From CAZJGF01 sp964545665 (GTDB lineage: Bacteria; Chloroflexota; Dehalococcoidia; GIF9; AB-539-J10): 11,603 nt of DNA. The stretch spans positions 1 to 11,603 of the forward strand of contig CAZJGF010000047.1 in assembly GCA_964545665.1 (NCBI GenBank), read 5' to 3'. The translations under genes were made by a program, and so were the position numbers. Below are positions 1 to 6,676 of the stretch, piece by piece. Position 1 is the stretch's first letter. Each line of letters starts with the position of its first letter. The notes beneath the pieces were generated by a model. It saw nothing but the letters and a program-made list of their open reading frames with translations, was not told where the DNA came from and searched no databases.

Positions 1-1
1 C

Positions 2-805
2 TTATTCCTGCGCCATGACGTAGTTCCTCAGCGTTCCTATGCCCTCAATCTTCAATTCCACTGTATCACCAGGCTTCATAGACCCCAGGCCGGAGGGATT
101 CCCTGTACCCGAAGGAGTCCCTGTAGAGATGACATCGCCAGGCAGGAGCGTCATTGCGCTGGAGATGAAGCTTACCAGTGCATCAATGGAGAAGATAAGG
201 TCGTTCGTCCGCGCCGACTGGCGAAGCTCACCATTCTGATAGAGTTCAAGCTTGAGGTCATCGGGGGAAATATCAGTCTCTATGCATGGGCCTATGGGAG
301 CAAAGGTGTCATAGCTTTTAGAGCGGGTCGCCAGGCCGCGATCGTCCTGCATTTCTTGTCGAGCAGAAATATCATTGCAGCAGGTGTAACCCAGGATGTA
401 TTCTTTAGCTCTCGCTTCGTCTACCGCTTTAGCTTTCTTACTGATAACTACAGCTAGTTCACCTTCATAGTCCACCCGTTTTGATACCTTAGGGTAGACA
501 ATTTCATCCTCCGGGCCGATGACTGCCGTCGAGGGTTTCAGAAAGATGAGTGGGTGGTCAGGTATCGGCAGATTCCTTTCCATGGCATGCCCTCTGTAGT
601 TCAACCCCACTGCTACTATCTTGGACGGCAGACAAGGGGCGAGAAGCCTTACCTGTTTCAATTCGTAGGTTGTGTCTGTCAGCCTGAAGCGACCGCCGGG
701 CCTCCTAAAGTAGCCATAAGGCGTGCCCAGCATCACCCTGACTTTCTCATCTTCGAGCACCCCATACTTTGTTCTTCGATCAATAGCAAAACGCACAATT
801 TTCAT
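2..805 (-). CDS. Fumarylacetoacetate hydrolase (FAH) family protein
   Basis: 267-aa FAH-fold enzyme. The family comprises metal-dependent hydrolases, decarboxylases and isomerases acting on 2-oxo or 1,3-diketo acids, such as acylpyruvases, oxaloacetate decarboxylase and homoprotocatechuate-pathway enzymes. The catalytic core is clear: GLNYRGHA near residues 67-74 with a candidate catalytic His73, metal ligands Glu114 and Glu116 in DYEGELAVV, and Asp145 in CNDISAR. The later TGTPSGTG segment is also typical. Residues 1-60 form the usual small N-terminal domain. I chose the ATG at 805 because GGAGG (810-814) lies 4 nt before it. A longer frame from a TTG at 820 would start inside this Shine-Dalgarno sequence. 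The gene follows the ribbon-helix-helix gene by 38 nt and is probably cotranscribed with it. The substrate cannot be told from sequence, and no catabolic partner gene is visible before the window ends. Confidence 0.9.
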   Translation of the reverse strand: MKIVRFAIDRRTKYGVLEDEKVRVMLGTPYGYFRRPGGRFRLTDTTYELKQVRLLAPCLPSKIVAVGLNYRGHAMERNLPIPDHPLIFLKPSTAVIGPEDEIVYPKVSKRVDYEGELAVVISKKAKAVDEARAKEYILGYTCCNDISARQEMQDDRGLATRSKSYDTFAPIGPCIETDISPDDLKLELYQNGELRQSARTNDLIFSIDALVSFISSAMTLLPGDVISTGTPSGTGNPSGLGSMKPGDTVELKIEGIGTLRNYVMAQE

Positions 806-843
806 TTTTCCTCCTTTCAAAGCGAATCACTTTGCTAGCTGAG

Positions 844-1053
844 CTACCGGCTAGCTTTTCGGTATTCATTAATGGATTGTATCATGGCCTGAAAATCTCT
901 ACCTCCCGAAGGCTTCTCCCTGTCAAGCCATTGCCTGAGCGCTTCAATGACAATTTCCCGAACTGGTTTGCCTTGTTCAACAGCAGCGAATTTTATCGCT
1001 TTAGAGAGTTCTTCATCACCCAGGTCTACAGTTATCCTTGTTCCTTTAGCCAT
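844..1053 (-). CDS. Small ribbon-helix-helix (Arc/CopG-like) DNA-binding protein
   Basis: 69-aa protein with a short N-terminal beta strand (TRITVDL, about residues 5-11), then two helices (DEELSKAIKFAAVEQ and PVREIVIEALRQWLDRE) separated by a GKP turn. This is the ribbon-helix-helix plan of CopG/Arc repressors and many antitoxins. Such proteins bind DNA as dimers through the paired strands. The C-terminal 20 residues are charged and could be a partner-binding tail. The ATG at 1053 is preceded by GGAGG (1059-1063) at 5 nt. A GTG two codons upstream would overlap that site. No PIN, RelE or other toxin is adjacent, so it may be an orphan antitoxin-like regulator or a self-standing repressor of itself and the FAH gene. 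The fold is fairly sure; the target is not known. Confidence 0.75.
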   Translation of the reverse strand: MAKGTRITVDLGDEELSKAIKFAAVEQGKPVREIVIEALRQWLDREKPSGGRDFQAMIQSINEYRKASR

Positions 1054-1079
1054 TCCCACCTCCCCGTATGCACATTTAC

Positions 1080-1088
1080 ATTATAGCA
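1080..1088 (-). promoter_or_regulatory. Extended -10 promoter for the ribbon-helix-helix/FAH operon
   Basis: On the minus strand TGC is followed by a perfect TATAAT (1080-1085), an extended -10 element. No good -35 is present, which fits extended -10 promoters. The predicted start is near 1073, giving a leader of about 20 nt. A 5-bp inverted repeat, TATGC/GCATA (1086-1090 and 1067-1071), flanks the -10 and could be an operator, but it is short. Confidence 0.6.
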
Positions 1089-1154
1089 TAAAAACATAAC
1101 GACTAATAACTAACACTTGACTAGTCCATTTTGCCAGGCAACTAGCAAATTCTT

Positions 1155-2288
1155 CTACTGGCTGTTCGGCGAGCTTTGTTTGAGACATTCCCAATAATCC
1201 CTATGGTATCGTTTGACTTGTTCCACAACCCTCCTGGTCTCTTCCAATGAGGAGTCTGACTGGAATCTCTGGGGAATTGGAAGCGGCTCCTCTACCTTGA
1301 TGTTGAAGTCAGCTAGTCCAGCTACTAAAGCCAGCCAGGCATAGGGCAGGACTTGCTTATTATAGCCGGAGCCAATTATGCTGATTTCTCTACCCTGGCA
1401 TATTTCAGCCATTTTCCTGACTCTTTCGCCAATCATTCTGAAACCTCTTACTGGTAATCCTAAATTGGTCAGTCCGTCAGCGAAGTGGGGATCGGACCCT
1501 CCGTTTCTAATAATGATTTGCGGCTTAAATTCCTCAGTTACCGGCTGGACTATCTCCTCAAAGACCAGTTGATAAGAGTCATAGCCAGCGTAAACTGGCA
1601 TGGGAACGTTAATGGTGTATCCTTTTCCTGCTCCTTCTCCGATTTCGTTAGCAAAGCCGGTTCCAGGATACAGGGTGCTGGGGTCCTGGTGCAAATCTAC
1701 GAACAATACCCTCGGCTCAGAATAGAAGTATTCACAGGTCCCGTTACCTTGATGAGCATCAGTGTCCAGGATTAGAATTCTTTCCAGACCATACTTTTCC
1801 ATCAAGTATTTGGCGGCAAAGGCGTTATCATTATAGAGGCAGAATCCTTCACCGTAGTTGGGTTTAGCATGATGCATATTCCCACCAATACATACCGCCT
1901 TTTGGTATTCACCAGCCTGGACTAAGTCAACTGCCATCCTTGCCTGGCCAATTATGAATCTTGCTGCCTCTTCCAGTTTTCCAGGCCTACCTCTAGGAAT
2001 ATTGTCTACTGAATGGTACCTGGAGAAACTAAGGCCTCCCGGTTGACTTAAACCCAGATTAGCAGCCTTAAAATAGTCTCTGGTGAAGTCAATATAATCC
2101 TTATGGCAAATAAGCAATAAGTCTTTTTCTACCGCTGGACCGGCCTTCAAAATTTTATAATTATCATCTTCGGGCAGGTTTTCTTGTAAAAACCTGGGAA
2201 AGATTTCATAGCGGTCGCCTCGGAAAGGATGACCGGGACCGAAATCGTATTCTTTTAGTTCCTCCCTGTGTAAGATTGCTATGGCCAT
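1155..2288 (-). CDS. Histone deacetylase superfamily (AcuC-like) zinc hydrolase
   Basis: 377-aa arginase/deacetylase-fold protein. The family removes acetyl or other acyl groups from protein lysines or from small amines; bacterial AcuC acts on acetyl-CoA synthetase. All active-site landmarks are present: His139-His140 in GGNMHHAKP, Asp175 and the zinc ligands Asp177 and His179 in LDTDAHQGNGT, the third zinc ligand Asp266 in GGSDPH, and the transition-state Tyr309 in GSGYN. It should therefore be catalytically active. Length is typical of AcuC-type enzymes, and no signal peptide is seen, so it is cytoplasmic. The ATG at 2288 has AAAGGAG 6 nt upstream. It lies 81 nt behind the M20 gene on the same strand; I see no convincing promoter in the gap, so the two are probably one transcript. 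AcuC, acetylpolyamine amidohydrolase and other deacylase activities cannot be separated from sequence alone. Confidence 0.88.
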   Translation of the reverse strand: MAIAILHREELKEYDFGPGHPFRGDRYEIFPRFLQENLPEDDNYKILKAGPAVEKDLLLICHKDYIDFTRDYFKAANLGLSQPGGLSFSRYHSVDNIPRGRPGKLEEAARFIIGQARMAVDLVQAGEYQKAVCIGGNMHHAKPNYGEGFCLYNDNAFAAKYLMEKYGLERILILDTDAHQGNGTCEYFYSEPRVLFVDLHQDPSTLYPGTGFANEIGEGAGKGYTINVPMPVYAGYDSYQLVFEEIVQPVTEEFKPQIIIRNGGSDPHFADGLTNLGLPVRGFRMIGERVRKMAEICQGREISIIGSGYNKQVLPYAWLALVAGLADFNIKVEEPLPIPQRFQSDSSLEETRRVVEQVKRYHRDYWECLKQSSPNSQ

Positions 2289-2369
2289 TTTGTTCTCCTT
2301 TCCTGCAGTGTGACTCTTTAGGCTTATGCAGCACGAGGCTGAAGCCTTGCACTACATTTTGAACGGCCT

Positions 2370-3527
2370 CTAAATAGGCGAAAGGAATTGAGAAATGATT
2401 TTGGCCAAATCCTCAATATCCTTCTGATAGACAAACTCGTCCTTGCCATGGATGTTACATTCGGGTCTAATTACACCCAAGCCAAATTCCCTAGCTCCCC
2501 ATTCGGAGGTAACGATATAAGGCAAATCCCCAGAACCCATTTCACCGAACTTGCCGGTTTGGCCGGTGACTTTTCTGATTACCTCAGCTAATTCGTCCAC
2601 AACGGGATGTTGACAAGGTGGTACAGGCGGAATTTTGTGAATTCTCTCTATTCCCCAATTTACCCCTTCAACTGAGGAGAGGGTACCAAGCAATTCTTTC
2701 TCTGCATCCGCTATGCTCTCCTCAGGAATCAATCTTCGATCCACGGAGACTAAGCATCGGTCGGGGACAATGTTAACCTTGAGTCCTCCGGTCATCTTAT
2801 TCACATTCAATTTTGCCTCCATTTTGGCCAGCCCTGTGCTGGGGTGAACGTTGATCTCCGATTTCCTTTGAGTCACCTCATTTTTGAGATCGAGCAGAGC
2901 TTTCACCAGGAGATTTGCTTTTTCTACGGCATTTTCTCCCAGGTGGGATAGTCCAGAATGAACCGATTTCCCTTTAACCTCGATATCTATGTGCAGCAGG
3001 CCAAGGTTGGCTATAGTTACGTGGCCAAAGCTAGAATCAAGACTGAAAAGGGCAGCCCCAGAAACAGGCTGTAGAAATTGGGTCAAATACCGAATTTGGC
3101 TGGCCTGGCTTATCTCCTCATCAGTGGTAATCATTACTGAAGTGTCATACCTTAGAGGTTTTCCTTTAACGGCTTCTAGCCCAAGGAGCAAGGCGACAAT
3201 TGCTCCTTTCATGTCAGCTGCCCCTCGGCCATAGATTCTGCCACTTTCTATCCTGGGGTGGAAAGCATCCCAGCCCTCAGCAGGAACCACATCAATGTGT
3301 CCATAGAAAATCAAGCGAGGTTTTCCTGGTTCTCTCCTATGACAGATGAGGCTCACTCTTTCCTCTCTCCCTTCGGCATGCTCCCTGGGGATGGGAAATT
3401 TCCTGCTTTCGAAGCCGACTCCCTGGAACAAAGGTTGAAGGTAATCAACTGCCTTAGCGTAATTCAAGCCAGGTGGCACGGAAGTATCAATTGAGATAAG
3501 GTCCTTCAGAATCTTGATGTAATCCAT
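2370..3527 (-). CDS. M20 family metallopeptidase/deacylase (ArgE/DapE-like)
   Basis: 385-aa M20 enzyme, a cytoplasmic dinuclear-zinc hydrolase of N-acyl amino acids or small peptides. Motifs in order: YGHIDVVP (metal His77 and Asp79), GRGAADMKG (bridging Asp105), TTDEE (general base Glu137, metal Glu138), Asp164 in SLDSSFG, and the final metal ligand His360 in NIHGKDEF. The middle section (about 175-290, with KGKSVHSGL) is the lid/dimerisation domain. The ATG at 3527 follows GGAGG by 5 nt. It leads a two-gene run with the HDAC-like gene. Family relatives include succinyl-diaminopimelate desuccinylase (DapE), acetylornithine deacetylase (ArgE) and carboxypeptidase G2. Because dapL in this window bypasses the DapE step, an N-acyl-amino-acid or dipeptide substrate is more likely than succinyl-diaminopimelate; that is inference. 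Confidence 0.85.
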   Translation of the reverse strand: MDYIKILKDLISIDTSVPPGLNYAKAVDYLQPLFQGVGFESRKFPIPREHAEGREERVSLICHRREPGKPRLIFYGHIDVVPAEGWDAFHPRIESGRIYGRGAADMKGAIVALLLGLEAVKGKPLRYDTSVMITTDEEISQASQIRYLTQFLQPVSGAALFSLDSSFGHVTIANLGLLHIDIEVKGKSVHSGLSHLGENAVEKANLLVKALLDLKNEVTQRKSEINVHPSTGLAKMEAKLNVNKMTGGLKVNIVPDRCLVSVDRRLIPEESIADAEKELLGTLSSVEGVNWGIERIHKIPPVPPCQHPVVDELAEVIRKVTGQTGKFGEMGSGDLPYIVTSEWGAREFGLGVIRPECNIHGKDEFVYQKDIEDLAKIISQFLSPI

Positions 3528-3558
3528 TTCTGCCTCCAGAGATGCATTCTAATCTACT

Positions 3559-3587
3559 TTGGCATCTAAACTTGATAATAGTATAGT
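3559..3587 (+). promoter_or_regulatory. Sir2 promoter giving a probable leaderless mRNA
   Basis: TTGGCA (3559-3564, five of six matches to the -35) is 17 bp from TATAGT (3582-3587, five of six to the -10). Seven nt separate the -10 from the A of the sir2 ATG at 3595, so transcription should begin at or beside the start codon. No Shine-Dalgarno sequence lies upstream, which agrees with a leaderless transcript. Confidence 0.6.
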
Positions 3588-3593
3588 ATAGCA
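3585..3593 (-). promoter_or_regulatory. Possible extended -10 promoter for the M20/HDAC genes
   Basis: On the minus strand TGC precedes TATACT (3585-3590), five of six matches to the -10 consensus with an extended TG. It would start near 3578 and leave a leader of about 50 nt. It overlaps the plus-strand sir2 -10 within a short TATAG repeat, so the two promoters may compete. No clear -35 is visible. Confidence 0.4.
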
Positions 3594-3594
3594 A

Positions 3595-4296
3595 ATGGCA
3601 TTGCCACACCTAGAGAGAAGAATAGACACGCTGGCTCAATGGATGTTTGCGGCTAAATATTTGGTAGTGTTTACTGGCGCTGGCATCAGCACGGAGTCAG
3701 GACTGCCTGATTTTCGAGGACCTGATGGCATCTGGACTCGCCAGGCAAAAGGGCTTCCCACAGAAGTGAGACTTTTTGACTCGGTAGAGCCTAACTCAGG
3801 ACATACATCCATTGTGGAGCTACAGAATCTAGGCAAATTGGAATTCCTAATTTCGCAGAATGTGGACAATCTCCATCTGAAGTCTGGTATACGCCCAGAT
3901 TTGCTGGCAGAGCTGCACGGCAATATCACCAAGTTAAGATGCACCCGATGTGAGGCCGAAGTGGACAAATCTGCTAACCTGGACAGGTGTCTCTGTGGCG
4001 GTAGACTTGTTTCCAGCGTGGTTAATTTTGGTCAGTCTCTGCCCCAAAAAGCTTTGGCAGATTCTTATCGGCATTCAGAAAATTGCGACCTTTTTGTAGT
4101 CGTCGGCTCTAGCCTGGTTGTCACGCCGGCCGCCGAAATGCCAGAAGCAGCGGTGAACTCTGGCGCTCGATTGGTAATCATCAATCAAGGTGAAACACCC
4201 TTTGACCGAGTTGCCCATCTGCGGTTCTGGGAAAATATAGGAGAGGTATTGCCTGAGGCGGTTATCCGCTTGAAGGAGCTTATGAAAGCACCTTGA
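3595..4296 (+). CDS. Sir2-family NAD-dependent protein deacylase
   Basis: 233-aa sirtuin. It transfers an acyl group from a protein lysine to ADP-ribose, consuming NAD. NAD-binding GAGISTESG (28-36) and PDFRGPDGIW (38-47), QNVDNLH (88-94), catalytic His108 in LHG, and GSSLVVTP (171-178) are all present. The small zinc module is intact: Cys116 and Cys119 (CTRC) with Cys132 and Cys134 (CLC, one residue closer than the usual CxxC). The usual QN(I/V)DGLH glycine is Asn92 here. The segment after DFRGPDGIW, and the short domain without a long cofactor loop, recall the SIRT6/7-like class rather than E. coli CobB; this is a judgement by eye. The start is the only ATG that keeps the full N-terminus. 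It has no Shine-Dalgarno sequence but an excellent promoter at leaderless distance. The stop lies inside the 3' end of hflX (17-bp tail-to-tail overlap). Confidence 0.93.
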   Translation: MALPHLERRIDTLAQWMFAAKYLVVFTGAGISTESGLPDFRGPDGIWTRQAKGLPTEVRLFDSVEPNSGHTSIVELQNLGKLEFLISQNVDNLHLKSGIRPDLLAELHGNITKLRCTRCEAEVDKSANLDRCLCGGRLVSSVVNFGQSLPQKALADSYRHSENCDLFVVVGSSLVVTPAAEMPEAAVNSGARLVIINQGETPFDRVAHLRFWENIGEVLPEAVIRLKELMKAP

Positions 4297-5446
4297 GTTT
4301 TCTAATTTCCAGGTGGGAAGTAATCTTGCCCACAAGCTTGCCCACCCCCCAACCTTCAGTGGCAGAGATGAGTGCTATGTCCTTATCTGGCAGCACGATT
4401 TCTTCCTCAAGAAAGGGAACAGTAGTCAGAGCTTCCATCTCTTGTTCAGTGTCCAAAGCTAAATCCAGCTTATTGAATACCGTAATCCTGGGCTTGTCTT
4501 CAAGGTTTAACTCGTGAAGTATCTCTTCTACCGTGCCGCACTGATTGGCAGCATTTTTATGTGTTATGTCCACCATGTGCAGTAGCAAGTCAGCCTCGCT
4601 AAGTTCTTCCAGGGTAGCTCGAAAGGCGGCAATAATTGACGGGGGTAATTTGTGAATGAAGCCCACTGTATCAGTGATGAGAAATTGCTGCCCATCGGGC
4701 AAAGCCAAACGGCGGGTGACAGGGTCCAGGGTTGAGAAGAGCTTGTCTTCTACCACTACCCCGGCTTGACTCAAGGCATTAAAGAGGGTGCTTTTACCGG
4801 CATTAGTATAGCCAACAAGGGCTGCGATAGGGACGCCACTCTCTTTGCGTCTTTTTCGGTAAACGGCTCGGTGTTGCCTTACATGCTCTATCTCATGTTG
4901 AAGCCGATTGATGCGTTGGCGAATAAGCCGTCGGTCAGTTTCCAATTGTGATTCGCCGGGACCTCTGGTACCAATGCCACCACCAAGTCGCTCCAAATGG
5001 CTCCACTGGCCAACAAGTCGAGGGAGGAGATACCGATGTTGGGCAAGCTCAACTTGAAGCTGTCCTTCGTGAGTTCGAGCCTGTTTGGCAAATATGTCCA
5101 GAATAAGGGCTGTGCGGTCAATAACTTTGACTTTCAGTATCTCTTCCAGGTTTCTTTGTTGTCTCGGCGATAGCTCGTCATCAAGAACCACGGTAGTATA
5201 TTGAGTCTGCTCTTTGAGGCTCACCAGCTCTGCAATTTTTCCCTTGCCTATATAGTGAGTGCGTGAAGGCGCATCCAATTTTTGCGAAAACATCCCAACC
5301 ACGTCAGCGCCAGCCGTCCTGACCAGATAGCCTAGTTCCTCTAAAGAGTCAACCACCGTCCAATCATGCTTAGAGGACTTACTCGCTACACCTACTAAGA
5401 ATGCGTGCTCTAGATTAGTCTCTGTGGGAAAAAGTCTCTGTCTTAT
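4280..5446 (-). CDS. hflX: GTPase HflX, apparently started at an AUA codon
   Basis: HflX is a ribosome-associated GTPase that splits stalled or hibernating 70S ribosomes after stress. The N-terminal HflX domain shows GKGKIAEL, LSPRQQRNLEE, RTHEGQLQVELA and the glycine-rich GGGIGTRGPGESQLETDRR. The G domain has GYTNAGKST (212-220), DTVGF (259-263), NKLD (325-328) and an ISAT G5 motif. The first standard start in frame is a GTG at 5356, with no Shine-Dalgarno sequence. In-frame sequence upstream of it reads like the family N-terminus (LFPTETN, then HAFLVGV at residues 14-20). A strong GGAGG (5452-5456) sits 5 nt before an ATA at 5446, and an in-frame stop (TAG) lies just before, so 388 aa from AUA is the best model. 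An ATG misread as ATA is the main alternative. The gene is last in the run, 51 nt after dapL. Confidence 0.93.
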   Translation of the reverse strand: MRQRLFPTETNLEHAFLVGVASKSSKHDWTVVDSLEELGYLVRTAGADVVGMFSQKLDAPSRTHYIGKGKIAELVSLKEQTQYTTVVLDDELSPRQQRNLEEILKVKVIDRTALILDIFAKQARTHEGQLQVELAQHRYLLPRLVGQWSHLERLGGGIGTRGPGESQLETDRRLIRQRINRLQHEIEHVRQHRAVYRKRRKESGVPIAALVGYTNAGKSTLFNALSQAGVVVEDKLFSTLDPVTRRLALPDGQQFLITDTVGFIHKLPPSIIAAFRATLEELSEADLLLHMVDITHKNAANQCGTVEEILHELNLEDKPRITVFNKLDLALDTEQEMEALTTVPFLEEEIVLPDKDIALISATEGWGVGKLVGKITSHLEIRKLKVLS

Positions 5447-5451
5447 TTGGC

Positions 5452-5456
5452 CCTCC
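5452..5456 (-). promoter_or_regulatory. Shine-Dalgarno site that fixes the hflX start at AUA
   Basis: A perfect GGAGG on the minus strand, 5 nt before an in-frame ATA (5444-5446). No ATG, GTG, TTG or CTG in frame lies between this site and the GTG at 5356, 90 nt farther down. The site therefore points to AUA as the initiator. Confidence 0.65.
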
Positions 5457-5497
5457 TATTTACCTTAGGAATTTGAAGGATTGCCAGGGAACCCAAT

Positions 5498-6664
5498 TTA
5501 GAAACTCCTGTGCCAGGCTGCTAGTCGGTCTATTCCTTGGTCCAGACGGTCATCGGAGAGAGTTAAGGATAGTCTAATGTATCCCTCTCCTTCCTTTCCA
5601 TAGCCGATACCGGGAGTAACGGCTATTCCAGCTTCCTCAAGTAGCTTTTTAGTGAAGTCTATTGAAGTATAGCCTTGAGGAACCTTAGCCCAGATGTAGA
5701 AACTGGCTTCAGGTGTTCTAGCCTTAAGTCCTATTTCATCAAGGACTTTTATCATCTTATCCCGGCGTTGCTGCAAAATGGCATTATGTTCGATAATACA
5801 ATCCTGCGAGCCATGCAAAGCCTCGATGGCAGCGCGCTGGATTGCCTGGGGAATGCCCGAATCCAGATTGGATTTTACTCGAAATAAGGCATCTATCATT
5901 TCAGCATTGCCCACCGCCATGCCTATTCGCCACCCGGTCATGTGGTAAGTCTTGGATAAGGAGTGAAATTCTACACCGACTTCTTTGGCTCCCGGTGCCT
6001 GCAAAAAGCTTGGTGGCTTGCGGCCATCGAAGAAAACTTCGGTGTAAGGAGCATCATGGCAAACGGCCAGGTCATGCTTCTGAGCAAAATGGGCTGCCTT
6101 TCCAAAGAAATCAAGGCTGGCCGTAGCCCCGGTGGGATTGTTGGGGTAGTTTAGCCACATGAGTTTTGCCTTACTAATCACCTTATCAGGAACGATATCA
6201 AGGTCAGGCAAGAAGTCGTTTTCCTCAGTCAAAGGCATGGGGTAAGTCTCACCGCCGGCTATTGTGGCACTCATAAAGTATACCGGATAGCTTGGGTCAG
6301 GCACCAAGGCTATATCTCCAGGGTCGATAAGGCACAACGTCATGTGCCCAATTCCTTCTTTAGAACCAATCAGCGGCAGCACCTCTTTATCTGGATTTAG
6401 CGTCACTCCGAAGCGCTCCTCATACCAATCAGCAATAGCTTGATGAAGCTCGGGCAATCCTTTAGTCTCGGGATAACGATGATTTACCGGGTCATGTGCT
6501 GCCTGACACATACATTCGATTATATGGGAAGGCGTAGGTAAATCAGGGTCACCGATAGCGAAACTTATGATGTCCTCTCCTCTAGCTCGAAGTTCAGCGA
6601 TTCTCTTAGCTATGCCGACAAAAAGATACGGAGGTAACTTGTCAAGTCTGCTAGCTAAATACAT
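5498..6664 (-). CDS. dapL: LL-diaminopimelate aminotransferase
   Basis: 388-aa fold-type I PLP enzyme. DapL makes LL-diaminopimelate directly from tetrahydrodipicolinate and glutamate, bypassing the succinyl/acetyl branch of lysine synthesis. PLP features are NNPTG (175-179), Asp204 and Tyr207 in HDAPYTEV, and Schiff-base Lys238 in HSLSKTYHMTGWRIG, followed by RLSL near the C-terminus for the substrate carboxylate. Aspartate/alanine aminotransferases look similar, but location 12 nt after dapF, the next enzyme of the same pathway, strongly favours DapL. The ATG at 6664 has a purine-rich, imperfect Shine-Dalgarno sequence (GGGAGAGGA). Confidence 0.88.
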   Translation of the reverse strand: MYLASRLDKLPPYLFVGIAKRIAELRARGEDIISFAIGDPDLPTPSHIIECMCQAAHDPVNHRYPETKGLPELHQAIADWYEERFGVTLNPDKEVLPLIGSKEGIGHMTLCLIDPGDIALVPDPSYPVYFMSATIAGGETYPMPLTEENDFLPDLDIVPDKVISKAKLMWLNYPNNPTGATASLDFFGKAAHFAQKHDLAVCHDAPYTEVFFDGRKPPSFLQAPGAKEVGVEFHSLSKTYHMTGWRIGMAVGNAEMIDALFRVKSNLDSGIPQAIQRAAIEALHGSQDCIIEHNAILQQRRDKMIKVLDEIGLKARTPEASFYIWAKVPQGYTSIDFTKKLLEEAGIAVTPGIGYGKEGEGYIRLSLTLSDDRLDQGIDRLAAWHRSF

Positions 6665-6676
6665 TAGTCCTCTCCC

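Noticed and set aside
806..820. FAH start at TTG 820
   Set aside because: That codon lies inside or just before the AAAGGAGG ribosome binding site that serves the ATG at 805.
2320..2347. AGGCTT/AAGCCT inverted repeat between the M20 and HDAC genes as a terminator
   Set aside because: The stem is only 6 bp with a 16-nt loop and no T-run follows on either strand.
4075..4335. 86-codon minus-strand ORF crossing the sir2-hflX junction
   Set aside because: It overlaps sir2 and hflX coding sequence out of frame. hflX has its own complete C-terminus at 4280.
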